64,000 nucleotides of DNA. It comes from Clostridia bacterium (lineage in GTDB: Bacteria > Bacillota > Clostridia > Lachnospirales > Lachnospiraceae). The stretch lies in NCBI GenBank assembly GCA_910574835.1, contig CAJTDE010000026.1, positions 1 to 64,000 on the forward strand. Direction: 5' to 3'. Made by a program: the position numbers and the translations under genes. Positions 8,782 through 18,332 of this stretch are shown one piece after another (position 1 is the stretch's first letter; the number at the start of each line of letters is the position of its first letter). The notes below the pieces were generated by a model. It had not been told where the DNA came from, searched no databases, and saw only the letters and a list, made by a program, of their open reading frames with translations.

Positions 8782-10206
8782 ATGGTAAAAAGTCCGATGA
8801 AAAAGGATGCCTATCTAAAAAATTTTCAAGACAGAAGAGAATGGTATGAACGTGTACAAAGGGACCCGGCGCGTTTTAAGTACCACATTCAGCCTCCTAT
8901 GGGATGGCTGAACGACCCCAACGGTCTGTGTCAGAAGGACGGCGTCTATCACATTTATTTTCAATACTGTCCTTTTTACCCGGAGCTTGGAAGCATTTTC
9001 TGGGGACATATGACCACCAGAGATTTTATTCACTTTGAGGAGCAGGAGCCGGCGGTGTACTCCGATACTCCCTGGGACTGCAACGGACCCTACAGCGGTT
9101 CGGCTTTTGAGAAGGACGGAACTCTCTGTTTCTTTTATACGGGAAATGTGCGGTATGAGGGCGATTACAACTATGTGACTGACGGAAGGGAGCAGAATAC
9201 GATTCTTATTACCTCCGAAGACGGCTATCATTTTTCAGAGAAACAGCTTTTGATGACAAATGACGACTATCCGGCAGATATGAGCAGGCATGTGCGGGAC
9301 CCGCAGGTATTTCGGGAAAATGGCCGCTATTTTATGATTCAGGGCGCCCGGAGCGCGGAGGATGAAGGGGCTGTTCTTTTGTTTGAGAGTGGGGATCTGA
9401 TTCACTGGTCTTATAAGCTTCGATTTCAGCCGGAGAAGCCCTTTGGCTATATGTGGGAGTGTCCCAATTATCTGAAAATCGGGGAGCAAAGATTTCTGAT
9501 TACCTGCCCTCAGGGAGTGCCCAGGGATGGGATCGAATTTGCCAATGTGTATCAGTGCGGGTGGTTTCCTCTGGACTATGATTTTGAGGGGGAGGAGTAT
9601 AAGCTTGGGGACTTTCACTCTCTGGATCGGGGGTTTGACTTTTATGCGCCTCAGGTATTTCGGGATGAGTCCGGAAGGTGGATTCTTCTTGGATGGATGG
9701 CAGTACCGGACTCCGGGTATGAGGAGCCGACGCTTGCAAATGGATGGATTCATGCCATGACCATTCCACGGGAGCTTTATGTGAATGAGTTTGGTCTTTT
9801 GTGCCAGAAGCCCTTAAAAGAACTTGAGAGTCTTAGAAAGGAAAAGGTGTGCGGAAGGCTTGAGGAAGGGCTGGACAGAGAGATATCACCCTGCTTTGAG
9901 CTGAATCTGCTTATGGAGGAGACGGAAGAATTTGAAATGAAGCTTCGGGAATCTGTGAAGCTAACATACAGGTGCGGAGTATTGCAGTTGGATGTAACGG
10001 AATGCGGCATGGGAAGAACGGTGCGGAGCCTTAAGGTTTTAAAGCTTCATGGGCTGCGGATTTTTTCCGATACTTTAAGCCTTGAGATCTTTGTGAATGA
10101 CGGGGAGGATGTGTTTACCAGCCGAGTCTATGATTCTATGGAGAATTTGAGGATTTGGGCGGCAGCAGGGGAAATACGGGGGATTTGGGAGTATTATTCA
10201 CTTTGA
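8782..10206 (+). CDS. scrB: GH32 sucrose-6-phosphate hydrolase
   Basis: A GH32 enzyme of 474 residues that cleaves sucrose 6-phosphate to glucose 6-phosphate and fructose in the cytoplasm. The three active-site motifs are present: WLNDPNG with nucleophile Asp45, RDP with Asp173 (transition-state stabiliser) and WEC with acid/base Glu226. A five-bladed propeller is followed by a C-terminal beta-sandwich. The frame is open from TTG 8701, but ATG 8782 is preferred because GGAG lies 9 nt before it. There is no signal peptide, consistent with cleaving PTS-delivered substrate. It lies 120 bp after the PTS gene, probably the same operon. Confidence 0.92.
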   Translation: MVKSPMKKDAYLKNFQDRREWYERVQRDPARFKYHIQPPMGWLNDPNGLCQKDGVYHIYFQYCPFYPELGSIFWGHMTTRDFIHFEEQEPAVYSDTPWDCNGPYSGSAFEKDGTLCFFYTGNVRYEGDYNYVTDGREQNTILITSEDGYHFSEKQLLMTNDDYPADMSRHVRDPQVFRENGRYFMIQGARSAEDEGAVLLFESGDLIHWSYKLRFQPEKPFGYMWECPNYLKIGEQRFLITCPQGVPRDGIEFANVYQCGWFPLDYDFEGEEYKLGDFHSLDRGFDFYAPQVFRDESGRWILLGWMAVPDSGYEEPTLANGWIHAMTIPRELYVNEFGLLCQKPLKELESLRKEKVCGRLEEGLDREISPCFELNLLMEETEEFEMKLRESVKLTYRCGVLQLDVTECGMGRTVRSLKVLKLHGLRIFSDTLSLEIFVNDGEDVFTSRVYDSMENLRIWAAAGEIRGIWEYYSL

Positions 10207-10254
10207 CTTAAAATGTATACTGGCTTGCTGGGGCTTGAAAATTTATTTCAGCTA

Positions 10255-10301
10255 AAAAAGACTGTTTCGAATGTGCAATGGCTGTTCGGAGCAGTTTTTT
10301 T
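10255..10301 (+). terminator. Rho-independent terminator after scrB
   Basis: ACTGTTTCGAA (10261-10271) pairs with TTCGGAGCAGT (10285-10295) over 11 bp including G-U pairs, followed by seven T. It ends the sucrose operon. The next 400 bp (10302-10699) is AT-rich and I see no gene in it. Confidence 0.85.
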
Positions 10302-10699
10302 GTTGAAGCGGAAGAGTGGATAGCGGAAATTTTTTCTTTTGCAGAATGTTTGGAAGTTTAAATTTTTTTGCGAATAGAAAAGGAAAGTTTGAACAGAAAA
10401 TATTTCCTTTCTTTTTTACTTATAGTATAATTAAAAAAACAGTTGGGAAGCTTGGTGTATTTTTAATGGATTATAGAAAATTATTATGAATTTATCAACC
10501 AATAAACTTGGCAACAAAAATATGAAAGTAGTGGGTGCACCGTAAAAAGGCAGTAACATCGTCAGATTGGGAAAGTTATAGTATATCTTTGCTTGAATTT
10601 TGTGGGGATATATCCGAATGGAAATCTTTAAAAGAGATTAAATTTCTATTAAAAAGGAAAGATACTGTCGGCGGGAAAATCGAGATAAGAGGTGTATGA

Positions 10700-11259
10700 G
10701 TGAATAGACGAGAAGAAAAAGATTAGAAATCTAATATCATTATTTATACAATACAAGATGGTTTGACAAAAATTGAAACGACTTTTGACGAAGATACCGT
10801 ATGGTTATCCATTGACTAGATGGCTGAATTATTCCAAAGAGATAAATCGACGATTTCAAGGCATATAAAAAATGTCTTTTCTGAGGGTGAATTGGTGAGA
10901 GAATCAGTTGTTGCAAATTTTGCAACAACTGCGGCGGATGGGAAAACCTACCAAGTTGACTATTATAATTTGGATGTCATTATTTCTGTGGGCTATCGTG
11001 TGAAATCCAAACGTGGTACGCAGTTCGGAATTTGGGTGACTAATATACTGAAAGAATATATGCGAAAAGGTTTTTTACAGACAAATTCTTGAGATTTACG
11101 CTACTAGCATTGATTATGATCCCAAAGCAGAAATATTCATTCTCTTTTTTAAAAAGGTGCAGAACAAAATTCATTATGCTATTCATGGTCAAACGACTGC
11201 AGAGGTTATTTACACAAGAGCGGATGCGCTAAATATTTTGAGGTATTTTAATGGATGAA
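10700..11259 (+). pseudogene. Broken RhuM-family gene
   Basis: The frame starting at GTG 10700, with AGAGG upstream, reads into RhuM-family (Virulence_RhuM) sequence: a beta-strand start, then EDTVWLSID, then an HTH region (MAELFQRDKSTISRHIKN) and the YNLDVIISVGYRVKS block. It is interrupted by two in-frame TAG codons (10724-10726 and 10817-10819). The frame ends at about 11092; the family's C-terminal EIYATSIDYDPKAE block continues in another frame to TGA 11257-11259, with the middle of the protein missing. So there are two nonsense changes plus an internal deletion and frameshift. RhuM genes travel with defence and mobile regions. Confidence 0.85.
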
Positions 11260-11541
11260 AAGATTTATCAGATTGCAGAGCAGATAGTTGAAATACATCA
11301 AAAAGCCTATGAGGTTTATTTGCCGCTGGTTGAAGATGTGTGTAGCAGAACCGTGTCAGAGGCTGAATTATCACATTTGCTTGATTATCTACTGGACTTT
11401 GCCTGTGATGAAAAAACACTGAAATTGTTTAAAAGGGTGTGCAGAAAGTATTTGTATATATACCCTAGTTGCATTAAACTTTATGTTGAAGCATATCGGG
11501 AAATGTGGGGAGATGAGGAAGAACATGACAATAATTGTTAA
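11251..11541 (+). CDS. Small acidic conserved protein of unknown function (96 aa)
   Basis: An intact 96-residue, mostly helical, acidic protein, starting at ATG 11251 with GAGG upstream and overlapping the RhuM remnant by 9 nt. It contains the stretch LSHLLDYLLDFACDE and a C-terminal cluster of charged residues. I know similar small proteins only as unnamed clostridial ORFs. Its position directly after RhuM and overlapping a KilA-N start suggests that the three formed one accessory unit. No function is assigned. Confidence 0.6.
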   Translation: MDEKIYQIAEQIVEIHQKAYEVYLPLVEDVCSRTVSEAELSHLLDYLLDFACDEKTLKLFKRVCRKYLYIYPSCIKLYVEAYREMWGDEEEHDNNC

Positions 11542-11671
11542 GGAAACTATCCATGCAAAAGGTATCAATATTGGCATCTATACAACAAATTTTGAAAATG
11601 AGTTTATCTCGTTAACCGATATTGCAAAATATAGGAATGAAGATGACCAAAGATTTGTACTAGAAGTATAA
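11525..11671 (+). pseudogene. Truncated KilA-N domain gene (N-terminus only)
   Basis: Forty-eight residues from ATG 11525 overlap the end of the previous gene. The segment IGIYTTNFENEFISLTDIAKYRN, given here as two parts (IGIYTTNFENEF and ISLTDIAKYRN), matches the start of KilA-N proteins, phage-type DNA-binding proteins normally well over 200 residues long. Translation stops soon after, so only the first third of the domain remains. It supports this being a decayed accessory or phage-derived patch. Confidence 0.65.
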
Positions 11672-11712
11672 AGGACAAAATATTAAAAAACTAAAAACCA
11701 GGAGGCAGTTCA

Positions 11713-12330
11713 ATGAGCATCACAACACCACAGACAGGTATCCGCACCGGACTAACCTTCGGCGCATACCTGGAAAAAAAGCCTGATCAAAACCAGACAG
11801 GCACATCCAAACCAGGCTTTGGCAGTCTTCTAAAGCAAACCACCCAAAGTCAGTCAAAGTCCACAGGCGAAGAAGCCGAAACCGCAGTCAAAGCCGAGGT
11901 CGAGGAAGCAAAAAAACTAGTAAAAAACTACCAAACCGTTCTGGTAAAAGAGATCCTCTACGGTACCTCCAACGCCCAATACCAGGCAGAAAAGAAAAAG
12001 AACAAAAAGTACCGGCTCTTCAAAGCAGACAATGGCGTCTTCGGCGACAAAACCCTGGAAGAAATGGCAAACCCCACAGATGACCCCAAAGCGACCTGGA
12101 ACAGCGCGCAGTCAAAGAAGCTGACAAAAGACCAACTGCGCTTTCTGAAAGAAATCTATCATTTGACCAATCTGTCAGGTGAAGGCTTTGAGGGCATTAT
12201 AACGGAGCTAATTGACAAGCAGATTTTTTCCGAAGAAGAAGCCGAAAGGCTGCAGGTTCTGCAAGTTCCCTTCGAATCCGTACAATCAGGGTCTTTTGCT
12301 GTGGATAAAAAGGCTTTTGAGAAGAAATAA
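11713..12330 (+). CDS. Conserved protein of unknown function, lysine- and glutamine-rich (205 aa)
   Basis: A 205-residue hydrophilic protein with no signal peptide or membrane segment. The first 60 residues are low-complexity (Thr, Gln, Lys, Ser); residues 60-205 are predicted helical and charged, including a VEEAKKLVKNYQTVLVKE segment. AGGAGG lies 8 nt before ATG 11713. I do not recognise a domain. Style and composition resemble the protein at 48375-49241, another Lachnospiraceae-type unknown, but I see no clear alignment. Codon use is richer in C-ending codons than in the RhuM remnant next to it, so it is probably native. Confidence 0.75.
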   Translation: MSITTPQTGIRTGLTFGAYLEKKPDQNQTGTSKPGFGSLLKQTTQSQSKSTGEEAETAVKAEVEEAKKLVKNYQTVLVKEILYGTSNAQYQAEKKKNKKYRLFKADNGVFGDKTLEEMANPTDDPKATWNSAQSKKLTKDQLRFLKEIYHLTNLSGEGFEGIITELIDKQIFSEEEAERLQVLQVPFESVQSGSFAVDKKAFEKK

Positions 12331-12496
12331 TTAGGATTGCTTTTCCGCTTTACAACATGTTAAAATATACCTAATGCATCATTACATTCATGGCTGAGTA
12401 AATAGTGCTTGCTTCATTATCCGCACGATTTACTTTAGCATTGATGCAATGAACTATTAGTGCGATAGAAAGGATTCCCGAAAGGTAACGATCGAG

Positions 12497-15478
12497 ATGA
12501 GTAAAAGTAAGAAGAAACAATTACTGAGAAAAATGCGCAACAACATCATTCTGCTGGCAATGTTTATTTGTCTGGTGCTGCTGTGCACTTATATTTTGCG
12601 CAATTCTCTGATGGAGAATACCAACAAAATGGGCCTGACTCTGGTGGAGAATTATTCCTCGGCGGAGGAGGGCAATATCAGTACATGCGAGTCCATTCTG
12701 ACTATCAGTGTCAAATATGTGGAGGAGCGGGAGAAGGACGGCGTCACCCTGGAGGAGCTTCGGGAGGGATTGTATCCTTTTATGAACGGCCTGACGGATC
12801 TGTATGGGCATGAAAATATTCAGATCTACGGAAAAGCTATGGGCGGTACGAAGATGATATCCAACGATCCCCGGATTGAGGCTTTGGAAGATTTTGATGT
12901 AGAGGAACGTGATTATTACAAGGGTGCAATGGCTGCGGACGGAGACATTTATATTTCTTCCGCCTATACGGATGAGGTGACAGGTCTGCCGGTGGTAACT
13001 ATGTGCAAGGCTATCCCCTCCACAGGGAGTTTTTTGGCCATTGATATTATGTTTTCCTGCTTTGAGCGGAACAATGACAGTATGAGGCTGCCCAAGGATG
13101 CGGCTTATTACCTTCTGGGCCGGGAGGGAACGCTCCTTTATTATAAGTCTCCTCTGGATCGTGAGTATGAGGAGTTTCAGGAGCTTGTGAACGGATTTAT
13201 GGAGCTTGCGGACGGGGATAAGGAAAATCAGGTTTTGGAAAAAGTAATTGCGTTGGAGGGAGTTACCCGGAATGTCTATTTTCACCAGATGGACAACGGC
13301 TGGACTGCTATCTTAACCATCCCTGAGGAAGAGATTCTTTCCGGCGTGGATACCTTTAACTATATTATTATTGCATTGGTACTGCTGGGGCTTGCATTTG
13401 TTATTTTCCAGGCATTCCATGATTACAGGCATGAGAAGCAGAGTCAGCTTTTGATGGAAGAACGGGATCAGATGGCGGATCGGAATCGGATCTACCAGAA
13501 TGCCATGAACGGTACGGCAAGGTCTTACCGGGCCATCTACTACATTGATGTGGAAAAAGGCAGATATGAGATGCTCTATCCTCATCGGGGAAAGGCTTCC
13601 GAGAGCGGCGATTACAATACGGAATTTGTATCAAGCCGTTTTGAGACGGGAATTATCGGAGAGGAATACCGGCAGCAGCTGGAGGAATTTTTGAATCTCT
13701 CCAATATTTTGAATCTGCTTGAGACGGAGGAATACGTAGAGTTCCGGTATAAGCGGCGGGACGAAGACGGAGACTTTGAGTGGTGCTCCGCGGCCATTAC
13801 CGTGGCGGAGATGGGAGAGAACGGCCCGGCTGCTATTACACTGGCAGTCCGCAGCATTGATGAGATTATTCACAAGGAGGAGCGTCAGAATGAAATACTG
13901 GCTCTGGCAGCGGAGCGGGCGGAGTCTGCCAATCATGCAAAGAGTGATTTCCTGTCCCGAATGAGCCACGATATCCGCACGCCCATGAATGCCATTTTGG
14001 GCATGACGGCGGTTGCCGGTATGCACATTGATGAGAAGGACCGAGTGATAGACGCTCTGAGCAAGATTACCCTGTCCGGAAAGCACCTTCTGGGATTGAT
14101 TAACGAGGTTCTCGATATGAGCCGTATCGAGAGCGGCAAGGTCAGCCTTACGGAAAGCGCCTTTAATCTGTCCGACACCATTGAAAGTCTGATGACCGTG
14201 TTCCACACTCAGATGGCGGCCAAGGGTCTGGAGCTGAGCGCCGGTATTGCCAAGCTGGAGCATGAGGATGTGGTGGGAGACGAGCAGCGCCTGCAGCAGA
14301 TCTTTATGAATATTATGGGCAATGCCATCAAGTTTACGCCTGCCGGCGGCCGGATCAGTATTCATATTGAGGAGAAGCCCTCCCATATCAAGGGCAGCGG
14401 ATGCTATGAGTTTACCTTTGAGGATACGGGCATTGGTATGGAGAAGGAGTACATTGACAAGATCTTTGAGCCGTTTTCCAGAGCTGCGGATTCCCGCACC
14501 GGCAAGATTGAGGGAACGGGTCTTGGCATGACCATTGCGGTAAATATTGCCCGGATGATGAACGGAGATATCAAAGTGGAGAGTGCGCCCGGCGAAGGGT
14601 CTAAGTTTACGGTGAGGGTTTATCTGAAGATTGACGATATTACGCAGGAAGATTTGGATGCCTTTGTATCCCTTCCGGTGCTGGTGGTGGATGATGAAAA
14701 GGTATCCTGTGAGAGCGCTTGTGAGATTTTGAAGAGCCTTCAGATGGAGGCGGAGTATGTCCTTGACGGAGATTCCGCCGTGAAGCGGCTTATTGAGGCC
14801 AGGAATGAAGCAAAGGACTTTTCGGTGGTGATTCTGGACTGGAAGATGCCCGGAAAGGATGGCGTGGATACGACCAAGGAGATCCGCAGCGTGGTTGGGG
14901 ACGAGGTTCCTATCATTATTTTGTCCGCTTATGACTGGTCGGATATCGAGGCGGAAGCCCTGGAAGCCGGAGTGGATGCCTTTATTGAGAAGCCCTTGTT
15001 TAAGTCCAGGCTGACGAGGGTACTGAAAGAGGTTTTGGGCTTGGGCAGTGAGGAGAAGGAGATTACGGCGCTGGAAGCGTTCCAGCAGGAGGATTTCTCC
15101 GGGAAGCGCGTACTTCTGGTGGAGGATAATGAGCTGAATATTGAGGTGGCCACGGAGCTTTTGGATGTGGTTGGAATACAGGTGGAGCAGGCTCTTAACG
15201 GAGAGCTTGCGGTGCAGTGCATGATGGAGCATGAGCCGGGGTATTTTGATCTGATCTTTATGGATATTCAGATGCCGGTGATGAATGGATACGAGGCTGC
15301 CAAAGCTATCCGGGCTTCCGATAGGGCGGATTTGAAGGAGATTCCCATTGTTGCTATGACGGCGGATGCTTTTGCGGATGATATTCGTAAGGCGGAAGAG
15401 GCCGGCATGAACGGTCATATTTCGAAGCCGGTGGATATTGGGAAGCTGGAGGATGCGCTGAGAAAGTGGATTCAATAA
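12497..15478 (+). CDS. Hybrid sensor histidine kinase with two receiver domains
   Basis: A 993-residue membrane kinase. A membrane segment near residues 15-33 and another near 288-308 flank an extracytoplasmic Cache-like sensor. A PAS-like region follows (about 335-450), then HisKA with phospho-His491 in MSHDIRTP, HATPase with DTGIGM and GTGLGM boxes, and two receiver domains with VILDWKMPG and FMDIQMP aspartates. No DNA-binding output domain is present. The gene stands alone with its own 166-bp upstream gap, so the partner and signal are not visible. This architecture, like that at 45351, is common in Lachnospiraceae. Confidence 0.92.
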   Translation: MSKSKKKQLLRKMRNNIILLAMFICLVLLCTYILRNSLMENTNKMGLTLVENYSSAEEGNISTCESILTISVKYVEEREKDGVTLEELREGLYPFMNGLTDLYGHENIQIYGKAMGGTKMISNDPRIEALEDFDVEERDYYKGAMAADGDIYISSAYTDEVTGLPVVTMCKAIPSTGSFLAIDIMFSCFERNNDSMRLPKDAAYYLLGREGTLLYYKSPLDREYEEFQELVNGFMELADGDKENQVLEKVIALEGVTRNVYFHQMDNGWTAILTIPEEEILSGVDTFNYIIIALVLLGLAFVIFQAFHDYRHEKQSQLLMEERDQMADRNRIYQNAMNGTARSYRAIYYIDVEKGRYEMLYPHRGKASESGDYNTEFVSSRFETGIIGEEYRQQLEEFLNLSNILNLLETEEYVEFRYKRRDEDGDFEWCSAAITVAEMGENGPAAITLAVRSIDEIIHKEERQNEILALAAERAESANHAKSDFLSRMSHDIRTPMNAILGMTAVAGMHIDEKDRVIDALSKITLSGKHLLGLINEVLDMSRIESGKVSLTESAFNLSDTIESLMTVFHTQMAAKGLELSAGIAKLEHEDVVGDEQRLQQIFMNIMGNAIKFTPAGGRISIHIEEKPSHIKGSGCYEFTFEDTGIGMEKEYIDKIFEPFSRAADSRTGKIEGTGLGMTIAVNIARMMNGDIKVESAPGEGSKFTVRVYLKIDDITQEDLDAFVSLPVLVVDDEKVSCESACEILKSLQMEAEYVLDGDSAVKRLIEARNEAKDFSVVILDWKMPGKDGVDTTKEIRSVVGDEVPIIILSAYDWSDIEAEALEAGVDAFIEKPLFKSRLTRVLKEVLGLGSEEKEITALEAFQQEDFSGKRVLLVEDNELNIEVATELLDVVGIQVEQALNGELAVQCMMEHEPGYFDLIFMDIQMPVMNGYEAAKAIRASDRADLKEIPIVAMTADAFADDIRKAEEAGMNGHISKPVDIGKLEDALRKWIQ

Positions 15479-15527
15479 TGGCTTATAGAATAGAATTTTC
15501 GTAAAATTGAATTTGATGATAAAGAAA

Positions 15528-15572
15528 CGGAGCAAAATAAGAATCTGGTCTTAGTTTGCTCCGAGCTTTTTT
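15528..15572. terminator. Terminator between the kinase and the DUF362 gene
   Basis: CGGAGCAAA (15528-15536) pairs with TTTGCTCCG (15555-15563), followed by AGC and six T. It ends the kinase transcript and lies just beyond the end of the convergent DUF362 gene, so it may serve both strands. Confidence 0.8.
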
Positions 15573-15599
15573 GTAGATAAAAATTGTCTGATACAGCTT

Positions 15600-16481
15600 T
15601 TAGTCGAGAGCCACAAGCTCATACTCCCGCGTGCCAAGGACCAGCTCAACCGCAGCTTCAATGGTATGAATACCGTTTCTGGATTCTATGCGCTCAATTA
15701 ACGCAGCCTTTCCGGGATCAGGAGAATTGTAAACACCGTCCACACACGCCTGATCCACCGCAACGGGGTCAAGGGAAGCAAAGATCCCGATGTCAGCCAT
15801 CTCCGGATCCTGAGGATGGGCCATGCAGTCGCAGTCTACGGACAGGCGATTGGCTACGTTGATATAAACCATATTCCGGCTTCCCATATAATCAATTACG
15901 GCGCTGTCTGCGTCAGCCATAGATTCCAGGAAAGAGTCGTGATCTGCGGTAAAGAGATCGTCAAATTTGTTCATTACCGCACCATTGCAGTGAATATGTC
16001 CTTTTCCGTGAGCGGAAGCAATACCGATAGCAACATTTTTCAGCGCGCCTCCGAATCCGCCCATAGGATGTCCCTTGAAATGCGACAGCACCAGCATAGA
16101 ATCGTACCGTGAAAGATGGCTGCCTACATAATTCTCTTTCAGCTGCTTTCCGCTTCGGACGGGAAGAACCAGCTCTCCCTCCTCATCCATCAGATCGCAG
16201 GGAGCGATGGCTGCAAAGCCGTGGTCCTGAAAGGTCTGCCAATGGGCCTTTGAGGTATTGCGCCGTCCTTCGTAAGCCGTATTGCACTCTACAATCGTAC
16301 CCTCAAGCTTCTTTACCAGAGGAGCAATCAGATCAGGCTGAAGAAAGTTATGACCGCCCGGTTCTCCGGTGGAGATTTTAACAGCGACTTTTCCGTGAAG
16401 CTCTCTGCCCAGGGCCTCGTAAATGCGAACGAGGCTTTCAGGAGTAATTTCCTTTGTAAAATAAACCTTTGCTTTTTCCAT
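15600..16481 (-). CDS. DUF362-family protein
   Basis: A 293-residue DUF362 protein. Recognisable features are KISTGEPGGHNFLQPDL near the start, the HFKGHPMGGFGGALKN block and a late acidic region LDPVAVDQACVD. DUF362 proteins are uncharacterised; some carry C-terminal ferredoxin clusters, but this one shows no CxxCxxC motif. The start is taken at ATG 16481, 9 nt after AAAGGA; the GTG at 16487 is too close to that site. No signal peptide. Monocistronic by layout: terminator behind, divergent GH3 gene in front. Confidence 0.85.
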   Translation of the reverse strand: MEKAKVYFTKEITPESLVRIYEALGRELHGKVAVKISTGEPGGHNFLQPDLIAPLVKKLEGTIVECNTAYEGRRNTSKAHWQTFQDHGFAAIAPCDLMDEEGELVLPVRSGKQLKENYVGSHLSRYDSMLVLSHFKGHPMGGFGGALKNVAIGIASAHGKGHIHCNGAVMNKFDDLFTADHDSFLESMADADSAVIDYMGSRNMVYINVANRLSVDCDCMAHPQDPEMADIGIFASLDPVAVDQACVDGVYNSPDPGKAALIERIESRNGIHTIEAAVELVLGTREYELVALD

Positions 16482-16568
16482 AATCACTTGTCCTTTCCTA
16501 CAAAATTAGTCTGCAATAAAAAATAGAACCAGGATTAAAACAATAAATATAGTAAAACATTTATTCTA

Positions 16569-16597
16569 ATGATAAGTTTTCCATGTCTGCTTGTCAA
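16569..16597 (-). promoter_or_regulatory. Promoter of the DUF362 gene
   Basis: On the minus strand TTGACA (16597-16592) and TATCAT (16574-16569) are 17 bp apart, a near-consensus sigma-A promoter about 90 bp before the start codon. Confidence 0.65.
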
Positions 16598-16627
16598 GAG
16601 TATAAGGCAAAGCAATATTTTTATAGA

Positions 16628-16656
16628 TTGTAGAAATAATATGAAGATGCTAGAAT
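16628..16656 (+). promoter_or_regulatory. Promoter of the GH3 gene
   Basis: TTGTAG (16628-16633) and TAGAAT (16651-16656) with a 17-bp spacer, 47 bp before the GH3 start. It diverges from the DUF362 promoter 31 bp away. Confidence 0.5.
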
Positions 16657-16702
16657 AGCAATATGACAACAAAAGGACCTTCAAAGAGGAATACAAAAAG
16701 CA

Positions 16703-18070
16703 ATGAAAAGACGAAGAAGGAGACGCTATCGGAAAAACCAGGGCTTTGGCAGAAAATTGCTGCTTAGCATAGCGCTTATTTCCTGTGCGTTTATAGGAAT
16801 ATATGCCTTTGCAAAGAGCGCCGCCTATAAAACAAATGAACGGAAGCAGGAATATGAGGACAGCCCGAAGAATTTGGAAGCAGATTCGGCGGCAGACAGC
16901 GCACTCGCAGAACAGCCGGAAGAACAAAATGACACATCAGAATTGCCAAGTCAGGCAGGACAAGCAGAGCATAATGCTGAAGCTCCGAAACAGGGGAAGC
17001 AGGAGCTTACAAAGGAGGAGCTTTTGGAGCAGGAAATAGAGGCATATTTAGATAAAATGACTTTGGAGGAGAAGATCTGCCAGATGTTTATTCTCACCCC
17101 GGAGCAGCTAACCGGAATTTCTCCTGTCACAGCAGCCGGAGAAACTACGAAGAATCGGCTGATGGAGTATCCGGTGGGAGGACTTATCTATTTTGCCCAA
17201 AATCTGGTATCGGAAGAGCAGACAAAGGAAATGCTTGCGAACACCAAAGAATATGCTGCTGAGATAGGAGCGCCGCCGCTGTTTTTCTGCATTGACGAGG
17301 AGGGCGGAAGAGTGGCCCGTATCGGAAAGAATGCGGCTTTTCAGGTGGAGCATGTGAAGCCTATGGGCGAGATCACTGACGAGGAGGAGGCTTATGAGGC
17401 CGGCGTCACCATAGGGAGATACCTGAGTGAATTGGGCTTTAATACGGACTTTGCCCCGGACGCGGATGTGATGACCAACGAACAAAATACCGTGATAGGG
17501 GATCGATCTTTTGGAAGCGATCCTCAAACAGTTGCGCATATGGCAGCCGCCGTATCAGATGGGTTGCATAAAGAGGGAATATTAAGCGCTTTTAAGCATT
17601 TTCCGGGTCATGGGGCAACCAAGGGCGATACCCATGACGGATATGCCTATACGGAGAGAACCTACGAGGAGTTAAGGGCTGCGGAGCTGGTGCCCTTTGA
17701 AGAGGCCCGGGAGTGTGGGGCGGATATGGTTATGGCTGCGCATATTTCGCTGCCGAATGTATTGGGAGACAATACGCCTGCCACCTTGTCTTATCGGATG
17801 ATAACGGAGATTTTAAGGGAGGATTTGGGCTTTCAGGGACTTGTGGTTACAGATGCCTTAAATATGGGAGCCATTTCCCAGAACTACAGCTCCAAAGAAG
17901 CGGCGGTAAAGGCAGTGGAATCCGGTGTGGATCTGCTGCTGATGCCAAAGGATTTTTTGGAGGCATATGAAGGAATCAGGGAGGCTGTTTCCGGCGGAAG
18001 GATATCCGAAGAGCGGATTAGCGAGTCCGTACGGAGGATTTTGCATACAAAGCTTTTCATGGAGCAGTAA
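16703..18070 (+). CDS. GH3 beta-N-acetylhexosaminidase (NagZ-like), membrane-anchored
   Basis: A 455-residue glycoside hydrolase family 3 protein. A basic N-terminus and hydrophobic segment (about residues 14-34) form a signal anchor, followed by a 70-residue charged linker and the catalytic barrel. The KHFPGHG motif followed by GDTHDG is the NagZ-type catalytic loop, in which Asp-His acts as general acid/base. VVTDALNMGA carries the expected nucleophile Asp. There is no C-terminal second GH3 domain, as usual for NagZ. The probable role is removal of terminal GlcNAc from muropeptides or glycans outside the membrane. It is not in an operon with other wall-recycling genes. Confidence 0.88.
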   Translation: MKRRRRRRYRKNQGFGRKLLLSIALISCAFIGIYAFAKSAAYKTNERKQEYEDSPKNLEADSAADSALAEQPEEQNDTSELPSQAGQAEHNAEAPKQGKQELTKEELLEQEIEAYLDKMTLEEKICQMFILTPEQLTGISPVTAAGETTKNRLMEYPVGGLIYFAQNLVSEEQTKEMLANTKEYAAEIGAPPLFFCIDEEGGRVARIGKNAAFQVEHVKPMGEITDEEEAYEAGVTIGRYLSELGFNTDFAPDADVMTNEQNTVIGDRSFGSDPQTVAHMAAAVSDGLHKEGILSAFKHFPGHGATKGDTHDGYAYTERTYEELRAAELVPFEEARECGADMVMAAHISLPNVLGDNTPATLSYRMITEILREDLGFQGLVVTDALNMGAISQNYSSKEAAVKAVESGVDLLLMPKDFLEAYEGIREAVSGGRISEERISESVRRILHTKLFMEQ

Positions 18071-18203
18071 GCAAAAGAGGCAGCTTCAAAACCGGGAAGT
18101 CCATGAGGGCAAAATAGCCAAAATGCCTGTCACAGTTATCAGTTAAATGTAACAAAAAACAAAAAATTATAAAATAAGATTAGAAAAATTTGGTTTTTTC
18201 TGT

Positions 18204-18272
18204 TATAATATAGGTAGAAGTTGTAAAATTAAAACCGCTTTGCATGGTTTTTCACAGCAGGCGGTTTTTATT
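18204..18272 (+). promoter_or_regulatory. carD promoter and leader hairpin (possible attenuator)
   Basis: An extended -10 box TGTTATAAT (18201-18209) lies 124 bp before carD. About 22 nt after it AAAACCGC (18231-18238) pairs with GCGGTTTT (18261-18268), followed by a T-rich run. The hairpin has terminator form but lies inside the carD leader, so it may attenuate carD or serve as a late terminator for the GH3 gene. Confidence 0.5.
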
Positions 18273-18332
18273 TTAAAAAAGTCACCGAATACGGAGAACA
18301 AAGGGGATGTAAAAAAGGCAGGAGGGAAGCCT

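Noticed and set aside
10700-11092. TAG recoding as a reason for two in-frame amber codons in RhuM
   Set aside because: The gene is also frameshifted and internally deleted, and no tRNA or other sign of recoding is seen; a pseudogene is simpler.
13631-15535. 634-codon open frame on the minus strand
   Set aside because: It lies wholly opposite the hybrid kinase gene, has no domain or ribosome binding site, and reflects codon bias of the real gene.
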